A stretch of DNA of 23,445 bases from M55B112 sp040880545 (GTDB lineage Bacteria > Bacteroidota > Bacteroidia > Bacteroidales > GCA-2748055), in NCBI GenBank assembly GCA_040880545.1, contig JBBDIE010000107.1:1-23445 (forward strand), given 5' to 3'. A model generated the notes under the pieces. That model worked only from the letters and a program-made list of their open reading frames with translations. It had not been told where the DNA came from and searched no databases. Shown here piece after piece: positions 7,378 to 13,961 of the stretch (within the stretch, counting starts at the first letter, position 1; every line of letters begins with the position of its first letter). The position numbers were made by a program, and so were the translations under genes.

Positions 7378-8136
7378 TTAATTTATAGTTAACATCCAGA
7401 TAGTAAAAATACCTGTAATTATTGCAAAAGAAAAACTTAATAGCGTACCTATCAGAATATACTCCACCCGCTTCCGGTCATAATTGGACTTGATGTCGCT
7501 GTATCGTAATACTGATTTTGAGGCAATTAAAAACCCGATGACAGCATATTGTTGTACCAATATCAACGTAAGAATCAATACCCGCTCCAGCATGCCGATC
7601 AGTTTTCCGGCATCTTTCAGTCCAAGGGTCTTTTCTGTTTCAGCGGCGCTGGCAAAACCGGCCTTACGGTTACTGATCTCCGGCTGATATTTTTCGGTCA
7701 TGATCCGAATAACTACCGAAGCAGGGGTAAGGATCAGCAAATATGCCATTGCCACCACCATTACCCGATAAGTATCAAATTGTATGCTGCTACCTGTAAG
7801 GGCCTGCCAATCCCCGTAAAAACTCACCCAGATAATGAAGATCACCAACAAGTGTAATCCCTGGTCGGCAAAAAACAGCCACGGTCGCTCCTTCAGGTAC
7901 GCCTTGCCCACATCAATCACAAAATGCGTTGCTACAATGATCAGGGGAAGCATCACGTTGCTCCATTGTCCCAGCAATACATATACCAGTATACCATGGA
8001 TCCCCAGGTGCAGGTAAAGATGAACCGACCGGAACTTCTCCTCTCTACGCTTTTTGGCCCAACGGCCTGGCTGCAGCAGAAAATCACCCAATATATGGGC
8101 AATGAACAGCTTTATCAGTATCTCCAGGTTTTCCAT
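7378..8136 (-). CDS. DUF3307 multi-pass membrane protein
   Basis: A 252-residue protein with about seven hydrophobic segments (roughly 5-22, 38-56, 60-78, 92-108, 124-146, 185-205, 226-250). The N-terminal two thirds match DUF3307 by its opening AHILGDFLLQP (11-23 region). The C-terminal part has the LGLKDAGKLIGMLERVLIL segment seen in long DUF3307 proteins. His/Asp pairs face the membrane segments: H14-x3-D18, H39/H43/H47, H71-x3-D75, D91-x3-H95. H-x3-D pairs in membrane helices occur in membrane metal-dependent hydrolases, but no reaction is established for this family. It is 20 nt downstream of satD; the satD-DUF3307 pairing recurs in Bacteroidota (general knowledge), suggesting joint function. 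Confidence 0.88.
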   Translation of the reverse strand: MENLEILIKLFIAHILGDFLLQPGRWAKKRREEKFRSVHLYLHLGIHGILVYVLLGQWSNVMLPLIIVATHFVIDVGKAYLKERPWLFFADQGLHLLVIFIIWVSFYGDWQALTGSSIQFDTYRVMVVAMAYLLILTPASVVIRIMTEKYQPEISNRKAGFASAAETEKTLGLKDAGKLIGMLERVLILTLILVQQYAVIGFLIASKSVLRYSDIKSNYDRKRVEYILIGTLLSFSFAIITGIFTIWMLTIN

Positions 8137-8156
8137 CTACGGTAAAAATACATTAT

Positions 8157-8834
8157 TCACGTTTTGCTGGCAGTAAATGCACCGATCTGTTCTTCAAAAT
8201 AAGCAAGAATATGGTGAATTTCATCAAGATGTGCAATTTTTAACCTGTTCTGGACCGATGATTGGGATATTCCTAAAAAGCCGGCTGTTTCCTGTTGTGT
8301 TTCATCCATCAGCAGATTTCTATAAACTGCCTGGGATGAGTTCTCGCTCCAGTCGCTGATAATGATATCGGTTAACCTGCAAATTACCTCGAAATGTTTG
8401 TTGAGGGATTCATCGGTTGTAGTGATAAGAAGCTTTAATTCATCCCTGGCTATATATTCCAGCATCTTTCCTGAAATTGTAAACGCTGCACCGTATGATT
8501 CGGAGAGATGATCAGAAAGTTCACCCACTGCCCCGATTCCAATACTGAGCCGTACGTCCATGGTTTCGTTCAGCATATCTTCAACAATAAGGGGCGGAGC
8601 AAGCCTGTAAACACCACCCTGCAAACCCGACCTCAATACCAGCGAGGCCAGTAATGCCTTCTCAGGTGCTGTTACCAGCTGAAAACTGTCGCCCCTGAAT
8701 ATTTCCCACATTCTCCGTTCAATGATGCCAAGTTGATCCATTTCATTGAGGATCAACTTCAGCGACTTGATGAGCTTTGCAGGCTCACTGATATAACTTG
8801 ATTTTACAATATCACCTGTAATAACTGCTTTCAT
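8157..8834 (-). CDS. satD: SatD family protein with C-terminal helix-turn-helix
   Basis: A 225-residue soluble protein. The family name comes from the acid-tolerance sat operon of Streptococcus mutans. Visible landmarks are ITGDIVKSS (5-13), EIFRGDSFQLV (44-54), DVRLSIGIGAV (93-103), YGAAFTISGKMLEYIA (114-129) and a C-terminal segment ETQQETAGFLGISQSSVQNR (178-197) that reads as a sigma-70 region 4-like/LuxR-like HTH. The spacing of D8, D49 and the R-x-S-I-G-I-G strand resembles class III nucleotide cyclases; this is inference. The ATG at 8834 is preceded by an unusually good ribosome site for this genome (AGGTGA, 8843-8838). It is first in the operon with DUF3307, folB and CWC. The leader carries a 9-nt repeat array and an assembly gap. 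Confidence 0.85.
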   Translation of the reverse strand: MKAVITGDIVKSSYISEPAKLIKSLKLILNEMDQLGIIERRMWEIFRGDSFQLVTAPEKALLASLVLRSGLQGGVYRLAPPLIVEDMLNETMDVRLSIGIGAVGELSDHLSESYGAAFTISGKMLEYIARDELKLLITTTDESLNKHFEVICRLTDIIISDWSENSSQAVYRNLLMDETQQETAGFLGISQSSVQNRLKIAHLDEIHHILAYFEEQIGAFTASKT

Positions 8835-8889
8835 GACTCACCTGTTTTAGTTGGAGTACTTGAAGTACTTGAAGTACTTGGAGTACTTG
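8835..8889. repeat. 55-nt sequence duplicated on both sides of the gap (left copy)
   Basis: The 55 nt before the N run are identical to the 55 nt that follow it (8990-9044). Copies of exactly one k-mer length that touch both edges of a fixed-length gap are the usual sign of overlapping contig ends that were not merged. The left copy holds four 9-nt units TTGRAGTAC (8851-8886) plus TTG. Confidence 0.85.
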
Positions 8890-8989
8890 NNNNNNNNNNN
8901 NNNNNNNNNNNNNNNNNNNNNNNNNNNNNNNNNNNNNNNNNNNNNNNNNNNNNNNNNNNNNNNNNNNNNNNNNNNNNNNNNNNNNNNNN
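8890..8989. other. Assembly gap, exactly 100 N
   Basis: A run of exactly 100 undetermined bases, a placeholder length. Because identical 55-mers abut both edges, the true missing sequence may be zero or even a negative gap (overlap). It lies in the satD leader, so the distance from promoter to satD is uncertain. Confidence 0.98.
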
Positions 8990-9055
8990 GACTCACCTGT
9001 TTTAGTTGGAGTACTTGAAGTACTTGAAGTACTTGGAGTACTTGGAGTACTTGGA
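8990..9055. repeat. Tandem 9-nt repeat array in the satD leader (right copy)
   Basis: After a 16-nt lead-in come five units of TTGRAGTAC (9006-9050) and a partial sixth (9051-9055). The units contain the palindromes AAGTACTT or AGTACT, so either strand can pair. The 9-nt period keeps all frames open (SKY/FKY, TPS/TSS, QVL repeats), which explains the spurious ORFs here. Confidence 0.9.
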
Positions 9056-9196
9056 GTTTGGGTAGGGTAGCGAGAAACCACGTATTTCACCTGTTTCTTT
9101 TAGCCTTCCATTTGGATATTCAAAGTACAATTTATTCTTCGTTTGGGCCTTTATTGTGAATACCAGTACCCTCTCTCGTTCGCCAGTAACATCCCC

Positions 9197-9228
9197 CAAA
9201 TATAGAGTTTTTTATCGATATTTACAAT
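9197..9228 (-). promoter_or_regulatory. Candidate promoter of the satD operon
   Basis: On the minus strand ATTG (9228-9225) precedes TATATTTG (9204-9197) by 20 nt. The -7 box is a full match to TAnnTTTG. If the gap is removed as an overlap, the leader to the satD ATG would be about 200 nt and would contain the whole 9-nt repeat array. Confidence 0.55.
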
Positions 9229-9230
9229 TT

Positions 9231-9277
9231 ATCGATTAAATAATAGATATTTTACTTTTATCGACTATTTAATCGAT
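9231..9277. promoter_or_regulatory. Operator-like inverted repeat between divergent satD and glnS
   Basis: Arms 9231-9248 and 9260-9277 match at 16 of 18 positions as an inverted repeat around an 11-nt AT spacer. Each arm begins or ends in ATCGAT, and a further ATCGAT is at 9214-9219. It sits immediately upstream of the satD -33 element and overlaps the first base of a TATTTTTG box (9277-9284) pointing the other way. A dimeric regulator site controlling one or both directions is plausible; SatD itself, with its HTH, is a candidate. Confidence 0.5.
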
Positions 9278-9378
9278 ATTTTTGCAATTATGAATCACAG
9301 GTTTCCGGAATATCAGTTTCAAATGGTAGGTTGTTCCGGGCTGACCAGGAATGTAATACCATAACGCGTAATTATTGC

Positions 9379-9386
9379 TATTTTTG
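9379..9386 (+). promoter_or_regulatory. -7 box of the glnS promoter
   Basis: TATTTTTG is a full match to TAnnTTTG and ends 14 nt before the glnS ATG, which would leave a very short leader. No good -33 TTTG is seen at the right distance. A second identical box at 9277-9284 could give a longer transcript. Confidence 0.45.
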
Positions 9387-9400
9387 TACCTTAATTTACC

Positions 9401-11092
9401 ATGAATATGACCGATACACCCAGTGAAAAGAGCGAAAGAAGATCATTGAACTTCATTCATGCATTTGTAGAAGAGGATCTCCGGGAGGGGAAAAACGAAG
9501 GAAGAATCCACACACGGTTTCCGCCCGAACCCAACGGGTACCTGCATATTGGGCATGCCAAGGCGATCCATATCGATTTCGGAACTGCCGAAAAATATGG
9601 CGGTATGTGTAATCTGCGTTTCGACGATACCAACCCGGTAAAGGAGGAAGTGGAGTACATAGACTCCATCAGGGAAGACATTCATTGGTTGGGATATGAC
9701 TGGGAAGGACGGGAATTTTACGCTTCCGATTATTTCGGCAAGCTCTATGACTTTGCCGTTGATCTGATAAAGCGGGGGCTGGCTTATGTGGATGACCAGC
9801 CATCGGAGGTAATCGCCTCACAAAAGGGAACCACATCCGTGCCGGGATTGGAGAGCCCTTTCCGGAACCGGACGGTAGATGAAAATCTCGACCTGTTCCA
9901 GAGAATGAACAAGGGAGAATTTGCTGAAGGAACCAGGGTACTCAGGGCAAAGATCGATATGGCGGCCCCGAATATGCACATGCGCGATCCGGTGATCTAC
10001 CGGATCATAAACAGGCCCCACCACAGAACGGGAACGGCGTGGAAAGTATATCCCATGTATGATTTCGCCCATGGTCAGAGCGACTATTTTGAAGGGATCA
10101 CCCATTCACTCTGTACACTGGAATTCGAGGTACACAGGCCCTTGTATGACTGGTTTATTGATAAGCTGATGACAGACAAATACAGGCCGAGGCAGATTGA
10201 ATTCAACCGGTTGAACCTGACCTATACGGTCATGAGCAAACGAAAGCTGTTGCAGATGGTCAATGACAGGGTTGTAAACGGATGGGATGACCCCCGGATG
10301 CCCACGCTGAGTGGATTGAGAAGAAGGGGTTATACCCCCGGTTCCATTAAAAATTTCATCAACAGCATCGGATATACCAAGGTTGAAGCGCTGAACGATT
10401 ATTCCCTCCTGGAATTTGCCGTGCGGGAGGATCTCAACAAGACCGCCCCAAGGGTAATGGCTGTACTCGACCCCCTGAAAGTGATCATCACCAACTACCC
10501 GGAAGGGAAAACCGAAGAGTTGCAAACGGTCAATAATCCGGAAGATGAATCCATGGGTAGTCGCACGATCCCGTTTTCAAGGGAATTGTATATAGAACGA
10601 TCGGACTTCATGGAGGATCCGCCTAAAAAATTCTTCCGGCTCGGTCCTGACAGGGAGGTACGCCTGAAATCGGCCTATATTATAAAGTGTGAAGATTTTG
10701 AAAAAGATGCTGAAGGGAACGTAACCGAACTGCATTGCACCTATGACCCGGAGACAAAAAGCGGTGGGGCAAATGCGGGCCGTAAGGTAAAAGGGACCTT
10801 ACACTGGGTAAGTACTGAACATGCTGTGGAAGCGGAAATCAGACTGTACGACCGCTTGTTCACAGATCCCGAACCTGATGGACACAAGGAGCGGGAATTC
10901 ATGGAATTCATCAATCCCGATTCACTGAATGTGATCCGCGGATTCGTTGAGCCTGGACTGACATCTGCCAAAACGCTCGATCACTTCCAGTTTCAGCGCC
11001 TGGGTTATTTCAACCTGGATCCCGACAGTAAGCCGGAGAACCTTGTCTTTAACAGAACGGTGGCATTGCGGGATACCTGGAGTAATAAATAG
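9401..11092 (+). CDS. glnS: Glutaminyl-tRNA synthetase
   Basis: A 563-residue class I synthetase (E. coli enzyme 554). It charges tRNA-Gln with glutamine in the cytosol. The conserved N-terminal block TRFPPEPNGYLHIGHAKAI spans 38-56 with the HIGH motif at 49-52. The KMSKS-equivalent reads VMSKRK with MSKRK at 278-282. A C-terminal beta-barrel anticodon-binding part follows (NNPED..., H-C-T-Y-D-P-E-T region, ending in LVFNRTVALRDTW). The HIGHAKA and MSKRK forms distinguish GlnRS from bacterial GluRS; gltX is present separately at 16728-18248, so both enzymes are encoded here. The start at 9401 is preceded closely by a TATTTTTG box; Met3 is an alternative. It is monocistronic, divergent from satD and convergent with the next gene. 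Confidence 0.97.
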   Translation: MNMTDTPSEKSERRSLNFIHAFVEEDLREGKNEGRIHTRFPPEPNGYLHIGHAKAIHIDFGTAEKYGGMCNLRFDDTNPVKEEVEYIDSIREDIHWLGYDWEGREFYASDYFGKLYDFAVDLIKRGLAYVDDQPSEVIASQKGTTSVPGLESPFRNRTVDENLDLFQRMNKGEFAEGTRVLRAKIDMAAPNMHMRDPVIYRIINRPHHRTGTAWKVYPMYDFAHGQSDYFEGITHSLCTLEFEVHRPLYDWFIDKLMTDKYRPRQIEFNRLNLTYTVMSKRKLLQMVNDRVVNGWDDPRMPTLSGLRRRGYTPGSIKNFINSIGYTKVEALNDYSLLEFAVREDLNKTAPRVMAVLDPLKVIITNYPEGKTEELQTVNNPEDESMGSRTIPFSRELYIERSDFMEDPPKKFFRLGPDREVRLKSAYIIKCEDFEKDAEGNVTELHCTYDPETKSGGANAGRKVKGTLHWVSTEHAVEAEIRLYDRLFTDPEPDGHKEREFMEFINPDSLNVIRGFVEPGLTSAKTLDHFQFQRLGYFNLDPDSKPENLVFNRTVALRDTWSNK

Positions 11093-11122
11093 GGGGGTGC
11101 TTCGTGCTATGATTGTCTGTGA

Positions 11123-12445
11123 TCACACTTTCAATTCCCAACCTTTTTCATACTCCCTTCCCCAATAGTTCCTCATATATTTTTTATTCAACATATGCCC
11201 GTTGGCAGGATTTATATCCAGCGTATCCCCTGTTTTCCATGCAATATTTGACAGCAGTAACAGTTGAACGCCAATATATGCATCATCAATAGGAGCATTA
11301 AGTTTTTCTCCATTACGAATACCCGCGATCAGGTTTCCAAAATGCGCATCCGTCATCGGTCCTCCACCGATCAGTCCCATGGAAACATCATCCTGGCCCG
11401 CCTTATGTTCCTCAATCACATCACCATTATTTCCCATATGAACATATCCGTCCCTGTCCATAATAACAGAACCCTCAGTACCAACGATCTGCGAGCCACG
11501 ACCCCTTCCAAAGAATTTTGCTGCGTTACAGCTCTTGCCTTCCCAGCTAATCATCTTGTTTCCGTAATCAAAATTGGTGATCAATGTATCGTAGAATTCC
11601 CAATCGTCCTGGTAATGGTATCTTCCTCCGTTTGCAGTGATCCTCTCCGGGAAATCAACCTGAAGTGCCCATCGGCATATATCCACTTCATGGGTTCCGT
11701 TGTTCAGTGTTTCTCCCGTTCCCCAATTCCAGAACCAGTGCCAGTTATAGGGATGAATATTATCCTTATAAGGCCTCCGGGGCGCCGGCCCCTGCCACAG
11801 TTCCCAGTCCAGGTAACCAGGTACCGGAACCTCTTTGCCAACACCAATCGATCCCCGCTTATTGCTGTACCACGCCTTTCCATAATAAGGTTCACCGATC
11901 AGCCCTTCATGAATCTTTTTGATAATTCTATTGGTGTAACCTGAAGATCGCTGCTGGTTACCCATCTGTACCAACTTTCCATATTTTTTCTGTGCCTCCA
12001 ACAGCAACTCACTTTCAGCAGGATTGTGTGCACAGGGTTTTTCTATATAAACATGTTTACCGGCTTGCAGAGCGGCTATGGCCATAGGGGCATGCCAGTG
12101 TTCCGGGGTTGCAATGGTAACTACATCAATATCCTTATCTTCCAACACTTTTCGAAAATCCTTCTCCCATATCGGCTTCTTTCCCGATTTCTCCTCCACT
12201 TTGGCTGAATAATCGCCAAAGTACCTGTCATCCACATCACAGATTGTTTTCACTACAGTGTTCTTATGCACCAATATGGAATCTCGGTGGGCCTGACCCC
12301 GGCTCCTGATTCCCAGTACCGCAAAATTAATCCGGTCGTTCGCTCCAAGTATGGAATTCCTTCCGTAAGAGATCAATGGAGCAGCTGCCAGTGCACCTGC
12401 AGCCAGTGATGTTTTCCTGATAAAATTTCGTCTTGTATCTTGCAT
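11123..12445 (-). CDS. Tat-exported Gfo/Idh/MocA family oxidoreductase
   Basis: A 440-residue protein with a Tat signal (R5-R6-N-F-I-R-K, then an Ala-rich hydrophobic stretch to about 26). The Rossmann loop reads AVLGIRSRGQAH (42-53), a G-x-R-x-R-G variant common in this secreted branch. PEHWH is at 114-118, the canonical IEKP with catalytic Lys136 at 134-137, GNQQRS at about 162-167, and NNGTHEVDICRWAL holds the active-site His. Compared with the paralogue at 2127-3503 it keeps the E-K-P glutamate. It stands alone on the minus strand, convergent with glnS with only 30 nt between. Periplasmic sugar or polyol oxidoreduction is the likely role; substrate unknown. Confidence 0.93.
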   Translation of the reverse strand: MQDTRRNFIRKTSLAAGALAAAPLISYGRNSILGANDRINFAVLGIRSRGQAHRDSILVHKNTVVKTICDVDDRYFGDYSAKVEEKSGKKPIWEKDFRKVLEDKDIDVVTIATPEHWHAPMAIAALQAGKHVYIEKPCAHNPAESELLLEAQKKYGKLVQMGNQQRSSGYTNRIIKKIHEGLIGEPYYGKAWYSNKRGSIGVGKEVPVPGYLDWELWQGPAPRRPYKDNIHPYNWHWFWNWGTGETLNNGTHEVDICRWALQVDFPERITANGGRYHYQDDWEFYDTLITNFDYGNKMISWEGKSCNAAKFFGRGRGSQIVGTEGSVIMDRDGYVHMGNNGDVIEEHKAGQDDVSMGLIGGGPMTDAHFGNLIAGIRNGEKLNAPIDDAYIGVQLLLLSNIAWKTGDTLDINPANGHMLNKKYMRNYWGREYEKGWELKV

Positions 12446-12501
12446 TTGTTTTATGTTGGTTGGAAATGTTTGCGTAAAATTAACAGAATACCGGGAACAG
12501 A

Positions 12502-12532
12502 CAAAAATATCTGTCCTCTGGTCACCCTTAAA
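12502..12532 (-). promoter_or_regulatory. Candidate promoter for the Gfo/Idh/MocA gene at 11123-12445
   Basis: On the minus strand TTTA (12532-12529) precedes a perfect TATTTTTG box (12509-12502) by 19 nt. The start would be about 50 nt before the ATG at 12445. Confidence 0.5.
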
Positions 12533-12579
12533 TTAGAGTCTGTCCATTAAGTGGAGTGGTTGGATCATAATGTACGTTT

Positions 12580-12594
12580 GCTGCGTTACACTCG
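12580..12594 (+). repeat. Dispersed 15-nt motif GCTGCGTTAYRCTCG, copy 1
   Basis: GCTGCGTTACACTCG here matches 13 of 15 bases of the copy at 13687-13701, in the same orientation. Both copies sit about 55-65 nt past the stop of an endonuclease/exonuclease/phosphatase reading frame (the intact one and the remnant). It may be part of a duplicated segment or a repeat family; copy number outside the window is unknown. Confidence 0.45.
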
Positions 12595-12657
12595 TCGGGA
12601 AATTGCTCATTGGCGAAACAACCCCTGCCCATGTTCCAAGGGCTATGCACCATCTCC

Positions 12658-13491
12658 CTAAAAATCAACTTCTACCAACACCGGCAGATGATCGGAAAAG
12701 AAATTCCCATCCCTCGAATCTGTCAATGCACCATATCGCTTCACGGTAACCCCATCGGAGACAAATATATAATCGATCCTTTTTCCCTTCGCATCCTCAT
12801 ACCTGAAACCCGACCACGTTCCTGTAGCTCCGTGCGGTGGAAGCTTCGTTACATGATATGCATCATTCAGAAATCCGGAAAGCTTACCGATGGGAACAGA
12901 TTCGGGCGGCAGGTTAAAATCGCCGGTGAGGATTACCGGAGTATCCCCGGCCATCGTCTTGATCCTGCTGATGATCAGGTCCGCTGCGTTTTTCCTTGCC
13001 TCCACGCCAACATGGTCAAAGTGGGTATTAAACACCATGATCCGTTTGCCCGTGGATCGCTCCTGCAGGGAAGCATAGGAACAGATCCTGTTGCACACGG
13101 CATCCCATCCCAATCCCGGTTTACCGGGAGTTTCAGAGAGCCAGAAATTGCCCGAATCCAGCAATTTGAATTTATTGTGGTTGTAAAATACCGGGGTATA
13201 TTCACCGGCGGTGGCCCCGTCATCACGTCCCACACCAACGAAACTGAACCCGGGAAAGGCTGAGTCTATTGCCATAACCTGCTCGTGTTTTGCCTCCTGC
13301 AAACCAAAAATGTCTGCTCTATGGAATTTCAAGAGGTTGATCACATCGGCCTTTCTGTGCGGCCATGCATGTTCACCGTCGCCGGGTGTATTCAGCCTGA
13401 TATTATAGGTGATAACATTCAACTGTCCCGGTAGCTGCACTTGTATCAGGAGGAACAGGATGACTGGAAAAAAATACTTTATATATTTCAT
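12658..13491 (-). CDS. Secreted endonuclease/exonuclease/phosphatase family protein
   Basis: A 277-residue protein with an N-terminal signal (hydrophobic 6-22, MKYIKYFFPVILFLLIQVQ). All metal and catalytic residues of the DNase I/EEP superfamily are in place: N30 in ITYNIR, E66 in GLQEAKHEQ, NTHFDH at 155-160, GDFN at 190-193, RIDYIF with D240 at 238-243, and SDHLPV at 266-271 with the catalytic D267-H268. The secreted Bacteroidota members of this type are usually labelled endonuclease, but phosphodiester substrates such as sphingomyelin or inositol phosphates are equally possible. It is single on the minus strand with no operon partner. A degraded copy of its C-terminus lies upstream at 13756-13887. 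Confidence 0.92.
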   Translation of the reverse strand: MKYIKYFFPVILFLLIQVQLPGQLNVITYNIRLNTPGDGEHAWPHRKADVINLLKFHRADIFGLQEAKHEQVMAIDSAFPGFSFVGVGRDDGATAGEYTPVFYNHNKFKLLDSGNFWLSETPGKPGLGWDAVCNRICSYASLQERSTGKRIMVFNTHFDHVGVEARKNAADLIISRIKTMAGDTPVILTGDFNLPPESVPIGKLSGFLNDAYHVTKLPPHGATGTWSGFRYEDAKGKRIDYIFVSDGVTVKRYGALTDSRDGNFFSDHLPVLVEVDF

Positions 13492-13583
13492 GGTTTCGGA
13501 ATGATTAAATTGTTAACCCTCTCGTTCTCCTTGGCGTTTCGCGAAGGAGGGAAAAAAATCTATATGTATCTCTTTATACAAAA

Positions 13584-13644
13584 TCCCGGTAACGGGCTTA
13601 TAGGATTTCAGATCAGTTTTACTGATGTCACAAATATCTGAAAT
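13584..13644. repeat. Cluster of nested inverted repeats in the intergenic region
   Basis: Within 61 nt are three dyads: CCCG-GTAA-CGGG (13585-13596, a GNRA-type tetraloop if transcribed on plus), ATCAGT-TTT-ACTGAT (13612-13626), and a 9-bp perfect pair ATTTCAGAT (13605-13613) / ATCTGAAAT (13636-13644) that encloses the second. An AT-rich stretch follows. No gene ends on plus just before it, so a simple terminator role is unlikely. It could be a structured RNA, an operator cluster or a mobile-element end. Confidence 0.4.
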
Positions 13645-13686
13645 TTAATTCTATTATTATTTAGTGCTTGCAAGAAAACGTCAATA

Positions 13687-13701
13687 GCTGCGTTATGCTC
13701 G
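13687..13701 (+). repeat. Dispersed 15-nt motif GCTGCGTTAYRCTCG, copy 2
   Basis: GCTGCGTTATGCTCG, the second copy of the motif at 12580-12594. It lies 54 nt past the stop of the EEP remnant. The region 13492-13961 otherwise holds the inverted-repeat cluster and the remnant, with no intact gene seen. Confidence 0.45.
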
Positions 13702-13755
13702 AATTCAAAACAGTCATACATTCATCCGAGGCCCGGCAGCTTGAATTGGGTAAAA

Positions 13756-13887
13756 TCAGTCAAGTGGGCAATCCACTGTAGGGAGAACGGGCAAATGATC
13801 AGAATGCACGCTCCCATCGGGCCCCGGGTTTCGGTGTGGAGCCGTGAAAATACAAGGACACCTGAAGAACTGGAAATGTCGGTCCAT
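13756..13887 (-). pseudogene. Remnant of the C-terminus of an endonuclease/exonuclease/phosphatase gene
   Basis: The minus frame ends in DGSVHSDHLPVLPTVDCPLD followed by TGA (13758-13756). This matches the end of the intact neighbour (DGNFFSDHLPVLVEVDF) at 11 of 17 positions and keeps the catalytic S-D-H-L-P-V motif. Nucleotides also correspond around GGGCAAATGATCAGAA (compare GGCAGATGATCGGAA at 12680-12694). Upstream of about residue 20 the frame no longer resembles the family: no R-I-D-Y-I-F, no G-D-F-N. This is best read as the decayed tail of a tandem duplicate or a related EEP gene. Boundaries are approximate. Confidence 0.5.
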
Positions 13888-13961
13888 CTGCCGTGCCCTC
13901 CTCATATTAAAATAAAATCGTATTTTTAAAATGTACGCAATGTAAATTGCCTGCATGCCAA

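Noticed and set aside
8835..9055. CRISPR-like array around the gap
   Set aside because: The 9-nt units are contiguous with no spacers, and the larger 55-nt repeat is explained by contig overlap.
9002..9199. Minus-strand ORF ending in SKY/FKY repeats before satD
   Set aside because: It starts at a TTG inside the predicted -7 box, depends on the 9-nt repeat for its length, and shows no domain. More likely an untranslated leader.
9290..9364. 24-codon plus ORF (MNHRFPEYQF...) after the first TATTTTTG box
   Set aside because: Short, no similarity recognised, and its start would coincide with the predicted transcript start. Kept only as a possible leader or gene scrap.
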